From: Emticicia aquatica
GTDB taxonomy: Bacteria; Bacteroidota; Bacteroidia; Cytophagales; Spirosomataceae
DNA length: 64,000 nt
Assembly (NCBI RefSeq): GCF_923079645.1
Contig: NZ_CAKLPY010000002.1
Location: 1,054,001-1,118,000, forward strand
Direction of reading: 5' to 3'
The position numbers and the translations under genes were made by a program. The notes under the pieces are model-generated. The model searched no databases and had not been told where the DNA came from. It worked only from the letters and a program-made list of their open reading frames with translations. Numbering within the stretch: the stretch's first letter is position 1; every line of letters starts with the position of its first letter. Shown piece after piece: positions 29,059 to 37,930 of this stretch.

Positions 29059-29937
29059 ATGATTTATATTTGTATTCCTGTTTTTAATCGTCTTAATTAT
29101 ACCATTAAGTGCATAGAAAGCATTAAAAGTCAAACTTATTCAAACTACAAGATAGTTATTTGTGATGATGCTTCAACAGACCAAACTTTTAATTATATTC
29201 AAAGTAATTACCCAGAAATTATTGTGCTAAAAGGTAATGGCAATTTGTGGTGGACAGGTGGGACCAATGTGTGTGTAGAGTATGCACTATCAGTAGCAAA
29301 TGATACTGATTATATATTTACAATTAATAATGATACGGAAATGGAGCCAAATGCACTAGAAATAATATTAAATTTCTCAGAGCAAAAAAAAGGATGTATT
29401 GTTGGATGTGTAAATGTTTTTTTTAATGACCGAGATAAAATTGAACCTTCCGCATTTGTCAAAAAAAACACCTTCCCTTTTAGTCTCTATCACGATTTTC
29501 TTAATAGATGGGGAGATAATCTACATAAAATAAAAAATGAATTTGCAGAGGTTGATTCCCTAAGTGGGAAAGGAGTCCTAATTCCAATAAAGGTATTTAA
29601 AAAAATAGGTTTGTATAATTTCGAAAAACTTCCACACTATCATGCTGATACAGAGTTCACTAGGAGAGCCAAAATAACAGGTAAATATGGAATATTTATT
29701 AATTATAAAGCAAAAGTTTTTTCACACCAAGAATTGTCAGGTATAGGTCAACGAAACACAGAACCGAAAATTAAAGAATTTTTCCATAGTTTTTTTACAA
29801 TAAAATCAGCAAACCATTTTAAAACTCTTAAAAATAGAGCACAGTTAATTTATCAACCATATTGGAGAACATACCTATTTTTTAATGTGTTAAAAATTAT
29901 TTTGGGATTCATCAAAAGAAAAATCTATGAACGTTAA
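29059..29937 (+). CDS. Glycosyltransferase family 2 (rhamnosyltransferase-like)
   Basis: A 292-residue GT2 enzyme. It begins IYICIPVFNRL, has CDDASTD (35-41), then GNGNLWWTGGTN (59-70), a motif common in rhamnosyltransferase-like GT2 proteins, and NNDTE (90-94) at the DxD position. The ATG at 29059 lies 5 nt after the previous stop. It probably adds one sugar of the repeat unit, but the donor is not predictable from sequence. Confidence 0.87.
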   Translation: MIYICIPVFNRLNYTIKCIESIKSQTYSNYKIVICDDASTDQTFNYIQSNYPEIIVLKGNGNLWWTGGTNVCVEYALSVANDTDYIFTINNDTEMEPNALEIILNFSEQKKGCIVGCVNVFFNDRDKIEPSAFVKKNTFPFSLYHDFLNRWGDNLHKIKNEFAEVDSLSGKGVLIPIKVFKKIGLYNFEKLPHYHADTEFTRRAKITGKYGIFINYKAKVFSHQELSGIGQRNTEPKIKEFFHSFFTIKSANHFKTLKNRAQLIYQPYWRTYLFFNVLKIILGFIKRKIYER

Positions 29938-30682
29938 AATTTTAGATATTCAGATATATAGTCTTACTATTGAAAAGGCTATTAGAGAAATCTTATGCGA
30001 TATTAACAATAGCAAGAATAGATTAGTAAGTGCCACTGGAGCTCATGGTCTTATAGAGACTACAAAAAATAACGATTTTAGACATATCCTTAAATCATTT
30101 TATATGAATCTCCCTGATGGAATGCCCTCGGTATGGGTAGGGAGAATGAAAGGTGCAACAGAAATGCAAAGGTGCTATGGTCCAGACTTTTTTGCCGAAA
30201 TGATGTTAGCAACGCATGATAAACCAATTAAGCATTTTTTTTGCGGAGGGAATGATGGTGTCGCAGACATGCTAAAACATTCATGTGGAATAAAATTTCT
30301 AAACCAAAATATTTGTGGCACATATTGTCCTCCTTTTTTAGCAATTGATAAATATAACTATCCAGAAATTGCTAATTATATAAACGATTCCAAGGCTGAT
30401 ATTGTTTGGATTGGACTAAGTACACCAAAACAAGAACAATTTGCATATAATTTATCTAAGTATACTAATGTTGGAACTATCATTTGCGTGGGTGCTGCAT
30501 TTGATTTTCATACTGGTCGAGTCAAACAAGCTCCAAAATGGATGCAAAAAAGAGGGCTGGAGTGGTTTTTTCGTTTAATAGTAGAGCCAAAACGGCTATA
30601 CCAAAGATATTTAGAGATAGTACCAAAATTTATTTATTATAATGTATTAGATTTTTTAGGATTTTTTAAACCAAATAGATGA
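29927..30682 (+). CDS. WecG/TagA/CpsF family glycosyltransferase
   Basis: A 251-residue GT26-family enzyme. Hallmarks are SATGAHGLIE near the start, LPDGMPSVW with its aspartate, IVWIGLSTPKQEQF, and VGAAFDFHTGRVKQAPKWMQKRGLEWFFRL as split blocks. These transferases add N-acetylmannosamine, ManNAcA or related sugars early in repeat-unit assembly. The C-terminus (EPKRLYQRYLE) probably binds the membrane surface. It overlaps the upstream gene by 11 nt and the downstream gene by 4 nt. Confidence 0.92.
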   Translation: MNVKILDIQIYSLTIEKAIREILCDINNSKNRLVSATGAHGLIETTKNNDFRHILKSFYMNLPDGMPSVWVGRMKGATEMQRCYGPDFFAEMMLATHDKPIKHFFCGGNDGVADMLKHSCGIKFLNQNICGTYCPPFLAIDKYNYPEIANYINDSKADIVWIGLSTPKQEQFAYNLSKYTNVGTIICVGAAFDFHTGRVKQAPKWMQKRGLEWFFRLIVEPKRLYQRYLEIVPKFIYYNVLDFLGFFKPNR

Positions 30683-31653
30683 TGACAAAAAAAAGAGCAT
30701 TAGTCTGTGGAGCAGGCGGCTTTATAGGCGGACATTTAGTTAATAGATTACAAACTGAAGGCTATTGGGTAAGAGGTGTCGATGTAAAACAAAACGAATA
30801 TGGTAATGATAAAGCAGATGAGTTTTTAATAGCTGACTTGACTTATCCAGATGCTGCTAAAAACGCTGTTGAAGGAGGGTTTGATGAAGTATATCAATTA
30901 GCTGCAGATATGGGTGGAGCAGGGTACATATTTACTGGTGAAAACGATGCTGCGGTAATGCACAATTCTGCTCTATGCAATTTGAATGTACTGCATGCAG
31001 CACAGTTGTCGGGAGTAAAAAAAATATTTTATTCATCGTCTGCCTGTATGTATCCAGAATATAATCAATTGGATCCAAATAACCCAAAATGTGCTGAGGA
31101 CTCTGCATATCCAGCAGCACCTGATAGTGAATATGGTTGGGAAAAGCTATTTAGTGAACGACTATATTTAGCTTACCAGCGAAATCTTGGCATAGAGGTA
31201 AAAGTTGCACGTTTTCATAATATTTTTGGGCCAAAAGGTACATGGCGTGGAGGAAAAGAAAAAGCTCCAGCAGCCATGTGTAGAAAAGTAGCAGAAGCAG
31301 AAGATGGTGGTACTATCGAAGTTTGGGGTGATGGGCAGCAAACAAGATCATTTCTATATATTGATGAATGTTTAGAAGGAGTTCGTAGATTAATGGAGTC
31401 TGACTTTTCGGGCCCAGTTAATATTGGTTCGGAAGAAATGATTTCAATCAATGATTTTGCCAAATTGGCGATTGAAATTTCTGGAAAAAATTTAAGTATC
31501 AAAAATATACCTGGTCCACAAGGAGTTAGAGGGAGAAACTCAGATAATGAATTAATTGCTACAAAATTATCGTGGCGACCATCTAAGAGCTTAAAAGAAG
31601 GCATGGAAAAAACATATTCATGGATTTCAGCACAAGTTAATCAAAACAAATAA
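30679..31653 (+). CDS. GDP-mannose 3,5-epimerase-like enzyme
   Basis: A 324-residue extended SDR. Beyond the NAD motif GAGGFIGGHL, it strongly resembles plant GDP-mannose 3,5-epimerase: QLAADMGGAGYI, SSSACMYPE (catalytic Cys), YGWEK (Tyr/Lys), RFHNIFGPKGTWRGG, GKEKAPAAMCRK (Lys) and GPQGVRGRNSDN. Those enzymes turn GDP-D-mannose into GDP-L-galactose (and GDP-L-gulose). It is the last gene of the plus-strand run and shares the GDP-mannose pool with gmd/fcl. Generic annotation would call it only an NAD-dependent epimerase. Identification is from recalled motif similarity. Confidence 0.8.
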   Translation: MMTKKRALVCGAGGFIGGHLVNRLQTEGYWVRGVDVKQNEYGNDKADEFLIADLTYPDAAKNAVEGGFDEVYQLAADMGGAGYIFTGENDAAVMHNSALCNLNVLHAAQLSGVKKIFYSSSACMYPEYNQLDPNNPKCAEDSAYPAAPDSEYGWEKLFSERLYLAYQRNLGIEVKVARFHNIFGPKGTWRGGKEKAPAAMCRKVAEAEDGGTIEVWGDGQQTRSFLYIDECLEGVRRLMESDFSGPVNIGSEEMISINDFAKLAIEISGKNLSIKNIPGPQGVRGRNSDNELIATKLSWRPSKSLKEGMEKTYSWISAQVNQNK

Positions 31654-31683
31654 AAAAATTTAATTAATTTAATGTCGTTTCCT

Positions 31684-31719
31684 CCATTTGATAGGTTTAG
31701 GTTATCACTTATCAAATGG
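31684..31719 (+). repeat. Stem-loop after the epimerase gene
   Basis: CCATTTGATA (31684-31693) pairs perfectly with TATCAAATGG (31710-31719), leaving a 16-nt loop. It lies about 30 nt after the stop. It has no T run, so it may protect the 3' end rather than terminate. Confidence 0.45.
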
Positions 31720-31800
31720 AAACAAATAGAAAAGGAAAATACAATAATGTTTATTGAGTAATCTCCAACTCAAAGTTAGTCATTTCAAATATCTCTAAAT

Positions 31801-31838
31801 AAAAAAACCTCGAAAGGAAGTCTTTTCGAGGTTTTTTT
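31801..31838. terminator. Bidirectional terminator between the two halves of the polysaccharide locus
   Basis: A perfect 15-bp stem (31801-31815 with 31824-31838) and 8-nt loop, bounded by A7 and T7 runs, lies between convergent genes. Confidence 0.88.
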
Positions 31839-31857
31839 ATTTCTTATTAAGATTTCG

Positions 31858-33228
31858 TTATTTTCTCAAACGTTCATTCTCCATTTTTAAAGCCTTAATT
31901 TCCTTATTCATTTCAATCATATATAACGTTAATTCCTCGATTTTCTCCATAAGTTTTGCTGAAGTCTGTGTTACATCTAAGCCATTTTTTGACATTTCCT
32001 CTGCTGAAGGCACATTTGGCAAATGCTTATTTTCTTTGACAAATTCTTCAACTTTATCTAATGACATTAATTTGTATGACGGATCAAACACATAATCAGC
32101 CCAATCTGCTGTTCCTTTCAAAGCAACTTTAACTTTTTCGGTGATAATACCATCTTGAACAATTAGTCGATAGCTATTAGTAGGAGACGGCATAGCAAAA
32201 GCTGCATCAAAATTGCCCACAGCAAGGTACCCAACAGTTTGTGAAACAGTGGAACCTGTGTTGATTTTAAGGTTTTTATTATCAAACTCGCCCTTAATAA
32301 GGGGGTTAGCAGTACTTGTGTTTGCTAAATATAACTTGTTACTTCCTGTTTCATTTCTACCCGCTTGATAACCCAAAAACAAATTGTTTGACCCTGTTCC
32401 AGTACGACCAGCTTCACCTCCAATTGCAACATTATTAATCCCTGTACTGGTGGTAGCAAGTGCGTTTGATCCGATAGCAACATTCCAAGAACCTGTAGTA
32501 TTAGCTATTAACGCAGAGTTTCCAATAGCCAAATTATTTCCTCCAGTAGTATTTACAGTTAAAGATGAAACTCCTAACCCTAAATTATAACTACCTGTTG
32601 TGTTATTTTGAAGAGCAAAAGCACCAGCAGCAACATTCCCTGTACCCGTAGTATTAAATCTAAGAGCCAAATCCCCAACAGCAACATTACTAGAACCACT
32701 ACCTGTTGTTAGGGTATTATATCCATAACCAACATTGAAGGCTCCTGTATTATTAAGACCTGAATTTCTTCCTAAGAAAACCTGACGAGTTGCAGAATTA
32801 TTATCTATAAAACCAGCTCGGGTATTTTCAACTCTAAATCTCAATGGCTGAGCATCAGTTGTACCGATAAAGTTTGCAGAAGTTGTACCTGCATTTCCTA
32901 TCAAAGTCCAGTCACCATCAACACCTGCAACAGAATTAGCATTAGTTGCGGTTGTAAGAGGTTTCCATTCTTTACCATCATAAAAATAAAACCCTGAAAG
33001 CATATCTGTCTGATAAACCATCAAACCAGTAGCTGGATTTTGAATTGTATTTCGTTGTTGCAAACTTAGTCTTGGAATCAATAAACCTTTATTCGTTGAG
33101 CTTACTTCTAAAGCTGCTGAATTATCCGGTCTAGTAGTACCAATACCTACATTGTCTTTTTGTGCGAAGGCAGCAATGCTTGAGCCGAATAGCACGCCAT
33201 AAGTGAGTAATTTGTAAAGGATTTTCAT
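31858..33228 (-). CDS. Repeat-rich surface protein with YadA-head-like repeats and S74-like C-terminal region
   Basis: A 456-residue exported protein. A signal peptide (1-22, ending FAQ) is followed by VGIGTTRPDNSAALEVSST and a stretch common in Bacteroidota tail-fibre-like proteins. The middle (about 165-300) has eight copies of a 16-17 residue unit with core N-V-A-I-G-x-x-A-L-x-x-N-T-T-G, like the beta-roll head of trimeric autotransporters. The C-terminus contains KHLPNVPSAEEM and an ending of about 45 residues of coiled coil (KLMEKIEELTLYMIEMNKEI), as in proteins with an intramolecular-chaperone-like tail. A trimeric fibre is likely. No T9SS domain is seen, so the route to the surface is unclear. 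Confidence 0.72.
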   Translation of the reverse strand: MKILYKLLTYGVLFGSSIAAFAQKDNVGIGTTRPDNSAALEVSSTNKGLLIPRLSLQQRNTIQNPATGLMVYQTDMLSGFYFYDGKEWKPLTTATNANSVAGVDGDWTLIGNAGTTSANFIGTTDAQPLRFRVENTRAGFIDNNSATRQVFLGRNSGLNNTGAFNVGYGYNTLTTGSGSSNVAVGDLALRFNTTGTGNVAAGAFALQNNTTGSYNLGLGVSSLTVNTTGGNNLAIGNSALIANTTGSWNVAIGSNALATTSTGINNVAIGGEAGRTGTGSNNLFLGYQAGRNETGSNKLYLANTSTANPLIKGEFDNKNLKINTGSTVSQTVGYLAVGNFDAAFAMPSPTNSYRLIVQDGIITEKVKVALKGTADWADYVFDPSYKLMSLDKVEEFVKENKHLPNVPSAEEMSKNGLDVTQTSAKLMEKIEELTLYMIEMNKEIKALKMENERLRK

Positions 33229-33333
33229 CGATAATTGAATTAAAATTTAAAAATCTTTTTTTTTATGAATCAAAAATATAATACTTTTTTGATATAGTAA
33301 AAATAAAATGGAGTATTTTATTTAATGGTTAAT

Positions 33334-34740
33334 CTATTGGCCTCTTCCCTGTACCATTAAACGCATCGTTTTAACAATTAATACCAAATCTAGGCTTAAT
33401 GAAAGCTTATCTAAATAAATTAAATCATATCTCATTCGTTGTACATTTTGTTGAGCTGTTGAGGCGTATCCAAAATGTATCTGACCTAATGAAGTTAAAC
33501 CAGGTTTTACAGCTAATAATTTCTGAAACGAATTGGGGGCTTCCTTCGTTAGCATTTCAACATCATAATCAGGTAATGGTCTTGGGCCCACAATTGACAT
33601 ATCTCCAAGTAGTACATTAAAAAACTGCGGAAGTTCATCAAGCCTAGTTTCACGCATGAAGCTTCCCCATGCCGATATACGAGGGTCTTCACGTCCAATA
33701 GAATGTTTGTCACCATTGAGTAGTCTTTGAGCAATTTCATCTGCATCAACATACATACTCCTAAACTTATAAATTTTAAATGGTTTTCCCCACTGTCCTG
33801 TTCGTTTTTGTGAAAAAATGATTGGTCCTTTAGAGGTAAGTTTTGTAACAATGGCTAAAACAATAAATATAGGTAGACCAAATATGATAGCAAATATTGA
33901 AAATCCGATATCAAATACTCGTTTTAAATGGTGATAGCTTTCATTCGGTGGTGTTTGCGAAATTTTGAGTATCGGAATTATATCATGGAACTCAACACTA
34001 ATACCTTTCATTAAAAATCCTCTGAAATCAACTAAAAGCTTTACTTCAACACCATATTTATGAGACATATTTACCAATTTCTGCAATTTGCTCGTTGTTA
34101 AATAGGGTTGACAACAATAGATAAAGTCAACCAATCCCTCTTGAATTTGGTTTTCAAGTGTTTCGAGGGAATAAACTTTTCCGTTTCCTGTATCTACTTC
34201 TACTTCATCAAAATAACCACGAAACTGATGCCCAAGAGCAAGATGATTCTTATAAAAATCTACAATGCTTGAGGAAAGCTCACCAAATCCAACCACAACA
34301 AACTTTTTACTATTTTGCCCACTTGCTCGATACCATTTGATAAAGTTAATTCCTAAAATACGCCAAACTAACCCCATAATAAAAAAGATACTATAGGTAA
34401 TTAATAAATGTAATGGCGTATAATACTGCTCATTTAAGAATGAAAAAATAAATGATGTAATGAGCAAATGTAATCCTATAATGAGTATAAAATTATATAA
34501 AATCCTTGTCAAATTGAGATTGATACGATTTTCAGCATAAGGCTTACTAATCAAGACAAATAATAACCACAACAAATTAACAACTACAATAAATGTTTTG
34601 AAATGTATAGAGATATGGTCATTAAAATGAAAATAGCGAAGATAATAAGATATTCCTAAGGCAATATTTAGTGAAAAGAAATCATTAAATAGCCCTAAAA
34701 AAGTAAAGTATGGAATTGAGTTAGTATTAGTTTTAGGCAT
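33334..34740 (-). CDS. Undecaprenyl-phosphate sugar-phosphate transferase (polyprenyl glycosylphosphotransferase, WcaJ-like)
   Basis: A 468-residue enzyme that starts the repeat unit by moving a sugar phosphate to undecaprenyl phosphate. The N-terminal half has four or five membrane helices, then a Rossmann-like domain with VVVGFGELSS. The catalytic C-terminal half (about 275-468) opens with KRVFDIGFS, has SQKRTGQWGKPFKIYKFRSM, and ends with DELPQFFNVLLGDMSIVGPRPL. The ATG at 34740 is chosen over a TTG two codons upstream. It lies on the opposite strand from the other assembly genes. The sugar is probably glucose or a related hexose, not proven. Confidence 0.92.
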   Translation of the reverse strand: MPKTNTNSIPYFTFLGLFNDFFSLNIALGISYYLRYFHFNDHISIHFKTFIVVVNLLWLLFVLISKPYAENRINLNLTRILYNFILIIGLHLLITSFIFSFLNEQYYTPLHLLITYSIFFIMGLVWRILGINFIKWYRASGQNSKKFVVVGFGELSSSIVDFYKNHLALGHQFRGYFDEVEVDTGNGKVYSLETLENQIQEGLVDFIYCCQPYLTTSKLQKLVNMSHKYGVEVKLLVDFRGFLMKGISVEFHDIIPILKISQTPPNESYHHLKRVFDIGFSIFAIIFGLPIFIVLAIVTKLTSKGPIIFSQKRTGQWGKPFKIYKFRSMYVDADEIAQRLLNGDKHSIGREDPRISAWGSFMRETRLDELPQFFNVLLGDMSIVGPRPLPDYDVEMLTKEAPNSFQKLLAVKPGLTSLGQIHFGYASTAQQNVQRMRYDLIYLDKLSLSLDLVLIVKTMRLMVQGRGQ

Positions 34741-34822
34741 AGTCAAGTCTTTTATAGTGCAATTTTACTTCAATATTTCCAAAATAAATAATTGAACGGT
34801 AAAAATTTATTATTCGGTAATT

Positions 34823-36349
34823 TCAATTTAATTTCTTTTTAACGCCAAAATACACGCCAAAACTATTTGGTAACAGCAAACCACTATCAAAACCAAATGA
34901 GCAATTATAATATAAATTAGTAGCTTGATGAAATACCGTTGTTGTATTGGCAAATGAAAATTGTTTAATGGTTGATTCAAATGGCGTTCTATAAGTTCCC
35001 CAATTTCTGCTTAAGGAAAAACGTGTCTGATTCACGATATTATCTAAATATCCCAACGACAACGCACCATAAATACTTGCTACACGATTATTATTAGTAA
35101 AAAACAAAATCGGATTATCATAAATATAATTTTGCGGTAAATCGTTTTTTATAGTTATTTGTGGCAGGATAAATGGCGAGCCAACTCCATTTTTACCATA
35201 AGCCCAGCCATTAATAAATTGACCATGATTGAAGTAATCATCTCTTCCTCTAAGTTCATCTATTCCTTGTTCTGGTCCTAGTGAACCACCTTGGTTTTGT
35301 GAGTTAAACACTTCTAAAACTAGTTTTTTGAATATCAATTTATTTTGATTAAAATACTCATTATTAGCAATAGAAAAACCATATAGCCCATCTGAAACAT
35401 TACTTAACGAAACAAGAGTACCATCATCATAAACACTTTGCTTATAGAGCATCAATCTATATTTTTTGATTTTTATTTCAGCCCCAATATCTATTGTTCC
35501 TATATGGTTTCCTACCCTATTCGTTAAATCGTAAGATGTATAATTTGATAAATTTATTCGTTTCTGCCTTTCAGTATAATTTAAACTAATTCCTGAAACT
35601 AAATATAAATAGTCTGAAAAGGTTGATGGAAGTCTATTATCAACTACAGACGATAACCTAAATGGCAAATCCAAACTTCCGCCCCATTGAACTTGATGAT
35701 TAAACCCACCTAAAACATTTATTTTCCAACTTGGTTTTCCTATTTTTGCATAAAACCACTTTTGATGTAGATACGAGTTTTTTAAGGCTGTACTATTATC
35801 AAACCAACCATGTGCATAACCCATGTTCACGGCTAAAACTTTATGTTTCCCGATTGGGGCATATCCAATGGTTGACAGTTGTAGTTTTGGCATTGGTAGA
35901 GCATTGCCCGACCAAATAAACGAACCTGAACTGAGTGTAGAATCAACTATTCCAAAAATCTCACGTCTCCTACCTGCGTACAATTCAAAAGCTTTGAAAC
36001 GAACTTTAAAGTACGCTTCAGGAAATAATATTTGATTTATTTTACCAGCATTGACCACCATTTGAAGGCCATAACCATAAGAAAATTTAGATTTTCTAGC
36101 AATTGTTATCTTACTCGTATCAGATGGAATAGCATAATTGTTTTTATAATCTTTCCAAAGTCCACCACGTATAGTCAAAAACTGTGATTCAACTGGTACT
36201 ATTCCATATTGGTTTGAACGTAACCAAAATGGACTAGTTTTTGAATTAGAAATAAGCAAACCAGACTCTAATTGATAATTAGTGTTTTGTCCAATTGAAT
36301 CAATGGTATATAAAAGTAATAAACAGCAAGCGTATATATATTTTATCAT
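34823..36349 (-). CDS. Capsule assembly Wzi family protein (copy 2)
   Basis: A 508-residue outer-membrane beta-barrel. A signal peptide (about 1-20) is followed by YQLESGLLISNSKTSPFWLRSNQYG, close to its neighbour as well as to Wzi-family proteins. Alternating strands with aromatic residues continue to a C-terminal barrel strand ending GVKKKLN. Wzi anchors capsule at the outer membrane in Klebsiella and E. coli. The ATG at 36349 overlaps the TGA of the upstream gene by 4 nt, so the two are translationally coupled; a TTG two codons upstream is rejected. Both copies have the block SGSFIWSGNALPMPK or SGSYIWSGNALPMPK. Confidence 0.83.
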   Translation of the reverse strand: MIKYIYACCLLLLYTIDSIGQNTNYQLESGLLISNSKTSPFWLRSNQYGIVPVESQFLTIRGGLWKDYKNNYAIPSDTSKITIARKSKFSYGYGLQMVVNAGKINQILFPEAYFKVRFKAFELYAGRRREIFGIVDSTLSSGSFIWSGNALPMPKLQLSTIGYAPIGKHKVLAVNMGYAHGWFDNSTALKNSYLHQKWFYAKIGKPSWKINVLGGFNHQVQWGGSLDLPFRLSSVVDNRLPSTFSDYLYLVSGISLNYTERQKRINLSNYTSYDLTNRVGNHIGTIDIGAEIKIKKYRLMLYKQSVYDDGTLVSLSNVSDGLYGFSIANNEYFNQNKLIFKKLVLEVFNSQNQGGSLGPEQGIDELRGRDDYFNHGQFINGWAYGKNGVGSPFILPQITIKNDLPQNYIYDNPILFFTNNNRVASIYGALSLGYLDNIVNQTRFSLSRNWGTYRTPFESTIKQFSFANTTTVFHQATNLYYNCSFGFDSGLLLPNSFGVYFGVKKKLN

Positions 36350-37797
36350 TCCCAAAGTTTTTTTACTGTAAAAATGAATCCAGCATTTTTAGGATAAATC
36401 TTTCCAACATCAAGTGCTGCTTGAATTCTTAATTCGGTTGTTTTATTGTATTTTAGAACAGTGGATAAACTACTAGAAAATTGCTCATAAGTATGTGAGA
36501 AATTAGTAAATCGTCTGCCACTGTTGGTTGTGTATAAATTCTGCGATACGAAAGTGAGTTCATTCGTTAACTGAAAATTTAGTGCTAAATAATAGCCCTT
36601 AACTCTATTGTTGTTAACAAGGTCATTTGAAACAGGAAATACATCTAATGTTTCATTTTTAGTCGTTATCAGTGGCGTTCCAATAATATTCCCATGATAA
36701 CTCCATCCGTCAAGATATTGATAATGTGTAAAATAGTTTTCTAATTCCCAACCTACTTCTTTCGTAAATAACAAGGGTTTTGTGCCTTGATTTTTAGAAT
36801 AGAAATATTCAAATAAGAATTTTTTAAAAAAAAAGGGTTTTTGTGGATGCAAATTTTGGATGCTAACACCGTTTAATCCATCTCTAATATTGGCAAGTCT
36901 TAATAAAGCAGCACCTTGCTCGTAAAGATTTTGTCTATATACAAATACACGGTACTTTGGTAGTTCGTATTGAAAGCCCAAATCTATTGTACCTAGCTGA
37001 TTTCCTACTCGATTCTGCAAATCTCCTACTGTAAGGTTTTGACTTGCTTTTTTAGACACATATTTGAGCGGAAATACAGAATAAATATATGCATAAATAT
37101 TATTTGCAAATGGCTGTGTTGGTAATGAAGGATTGTATCCACCCCATTGAACTTGATGATTGATTCCTCCAAATAATTTTAATTTTGAGTTTTCTCTTCC
37201 AATACGCCCATATAAAGATTTTTGATGCAGATAAAAGGATTTGACTTGACCATAATCACCAAACCACCCATGAGCATAAGTCCCTTTTATTGATACAAGA
37301 CCTTTTCCAATTATTGGGATATAATTTGGAATAGCAATCTGAATTTTAGGCATTGGTAAAGCATTACCAGACCAAATATATGAACCAGAAGTCAGTAACG
37401 TGTCAACTAAACCAAAAACTTCTTTTCTACGGCCACCATAAAATTCAAATATTCCATATCTAACTTTTAAATAAGCTTCGGGTAGTAAAAATGCACTTTT
37501 GTCACCCACATTGGTAACAGCCCACGCTCCATAACCAATATCGAATTTACGTATTTTGTTGTTTGTATTTTTAGTTGAATCGTAATCTTTGTGTAAGGCT
37601 CCTCTAATTGTCACCGATTGCGAATTTAAAGAAACTGTTCCATATTGATTGGAACGTAGCCAAAAAGGCGTTTGACTTGAAGTAGATTGATAAGTGCCTG
37701 TTTCTAATTGGTATTTTATATTTGTGAAAACATTTTGTGCAAACCCATTGTTAACACATAAGCAGATACAAAAAATTATTCGTAAATATATTTTCAT
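36346..37797 (-). CDS. Capsule assembly Wzi family protein (copy 1)
   Basis: A 483-residue Wzi-like outer-membrane protein with a signal peptide (1-20, ending GFAQ). It is a paralogue of the next gene: shared blocks include PFWLRSNQYGTV, LPEAYLKVRY, YGGRRKEVFGLVD, YIWSGNALPMPK, AHGWF and NHQVQWGG. The C-terminus (GFIFTVKKLWE) looks like the last barrel strand. Divergence between the copies is considerable, so the duplication is old and the two may bind different parts of the polysaccharide or form a pair. An 8-bp inverted repeat lies in its upstream region (37857-37881). Confidence 0.83.
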   Translation of the reverse strand: MKIYLRIIFCICLCVNNGFAQNVFTNIKYQLETGTYQSTSSQTPFWLRSNQYGTVSLNSQSVTIRGALHKDYDSTKNTNNKIRKFDIGYGAWAVTNVGDKSAFLLPEAYLKVRYGIFEFYGGRRKEVFGLVDTLLTSGSYIWSGNALPMPKIQIAIPNYIPIIGKGLVSIKGTYAHGWFGDYGQVKSFYLHQKSLYGRIGRENSKLKLFGGINHQVQWGGYNPSLPTQPFANNIYAYIYSVFPLKYVSKKASQNLTVGDLQNRVGNQLGTIDLGFQYELPKYRVFVYRQNLYEQGAALLRLANIRDGLNGVSIQNLHPQKPFFFKKFLFEYFYSKNQGTKPLLFTKEVGWELENYFTHYQYLDGWSYHGNIIGTPLITTKNETLDVFPVSNDLVNNNRVKGYYLALNFQLTNELTFVSQNLYTTNSGRRFTNFSHTYEQFSSSLSTVLKYNKTTELRIQAALDVGKIYPKNAGFIFTVKKLWE

Positions 37798-37856
37798 AGA
37801 AACGTTTTTAAGTCATCACTACAAGACTTATAGATACATACGTTCAATATTGTCTC

Positions 37857-37881
37857 TTAGTTGCTTTACATTAGCAACTAA
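37857..37881. repeat. Inverted repeat upstream of the wzi-like pair
   Basis: TTAGTTGC (37857-37864) and GCAACTAA (37874-37881) are separated by 9 nt, about 60-85 nt before the start of the first Wzi-like gene and after the stop of the T9SS cargo gene. It could be an operator, a leader hairpin or a weak terminator. Confidence 0.4.
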
Positions 37882-37930
37882 ATTTCAGACGTAAATCTCT
37901 ACTTATAGTAATCGGTGAAAAGGGGGGTAA

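Noticed and set aside
32400..32740. Regularly spaced DNA repeats of about 51 nt resembling a CRISPR array
   Set aside because: The period is a multiple of three, the units are degenerate, and they encode in-frame beta-roll protein repeats within one long gene. No cas genes are nearby.
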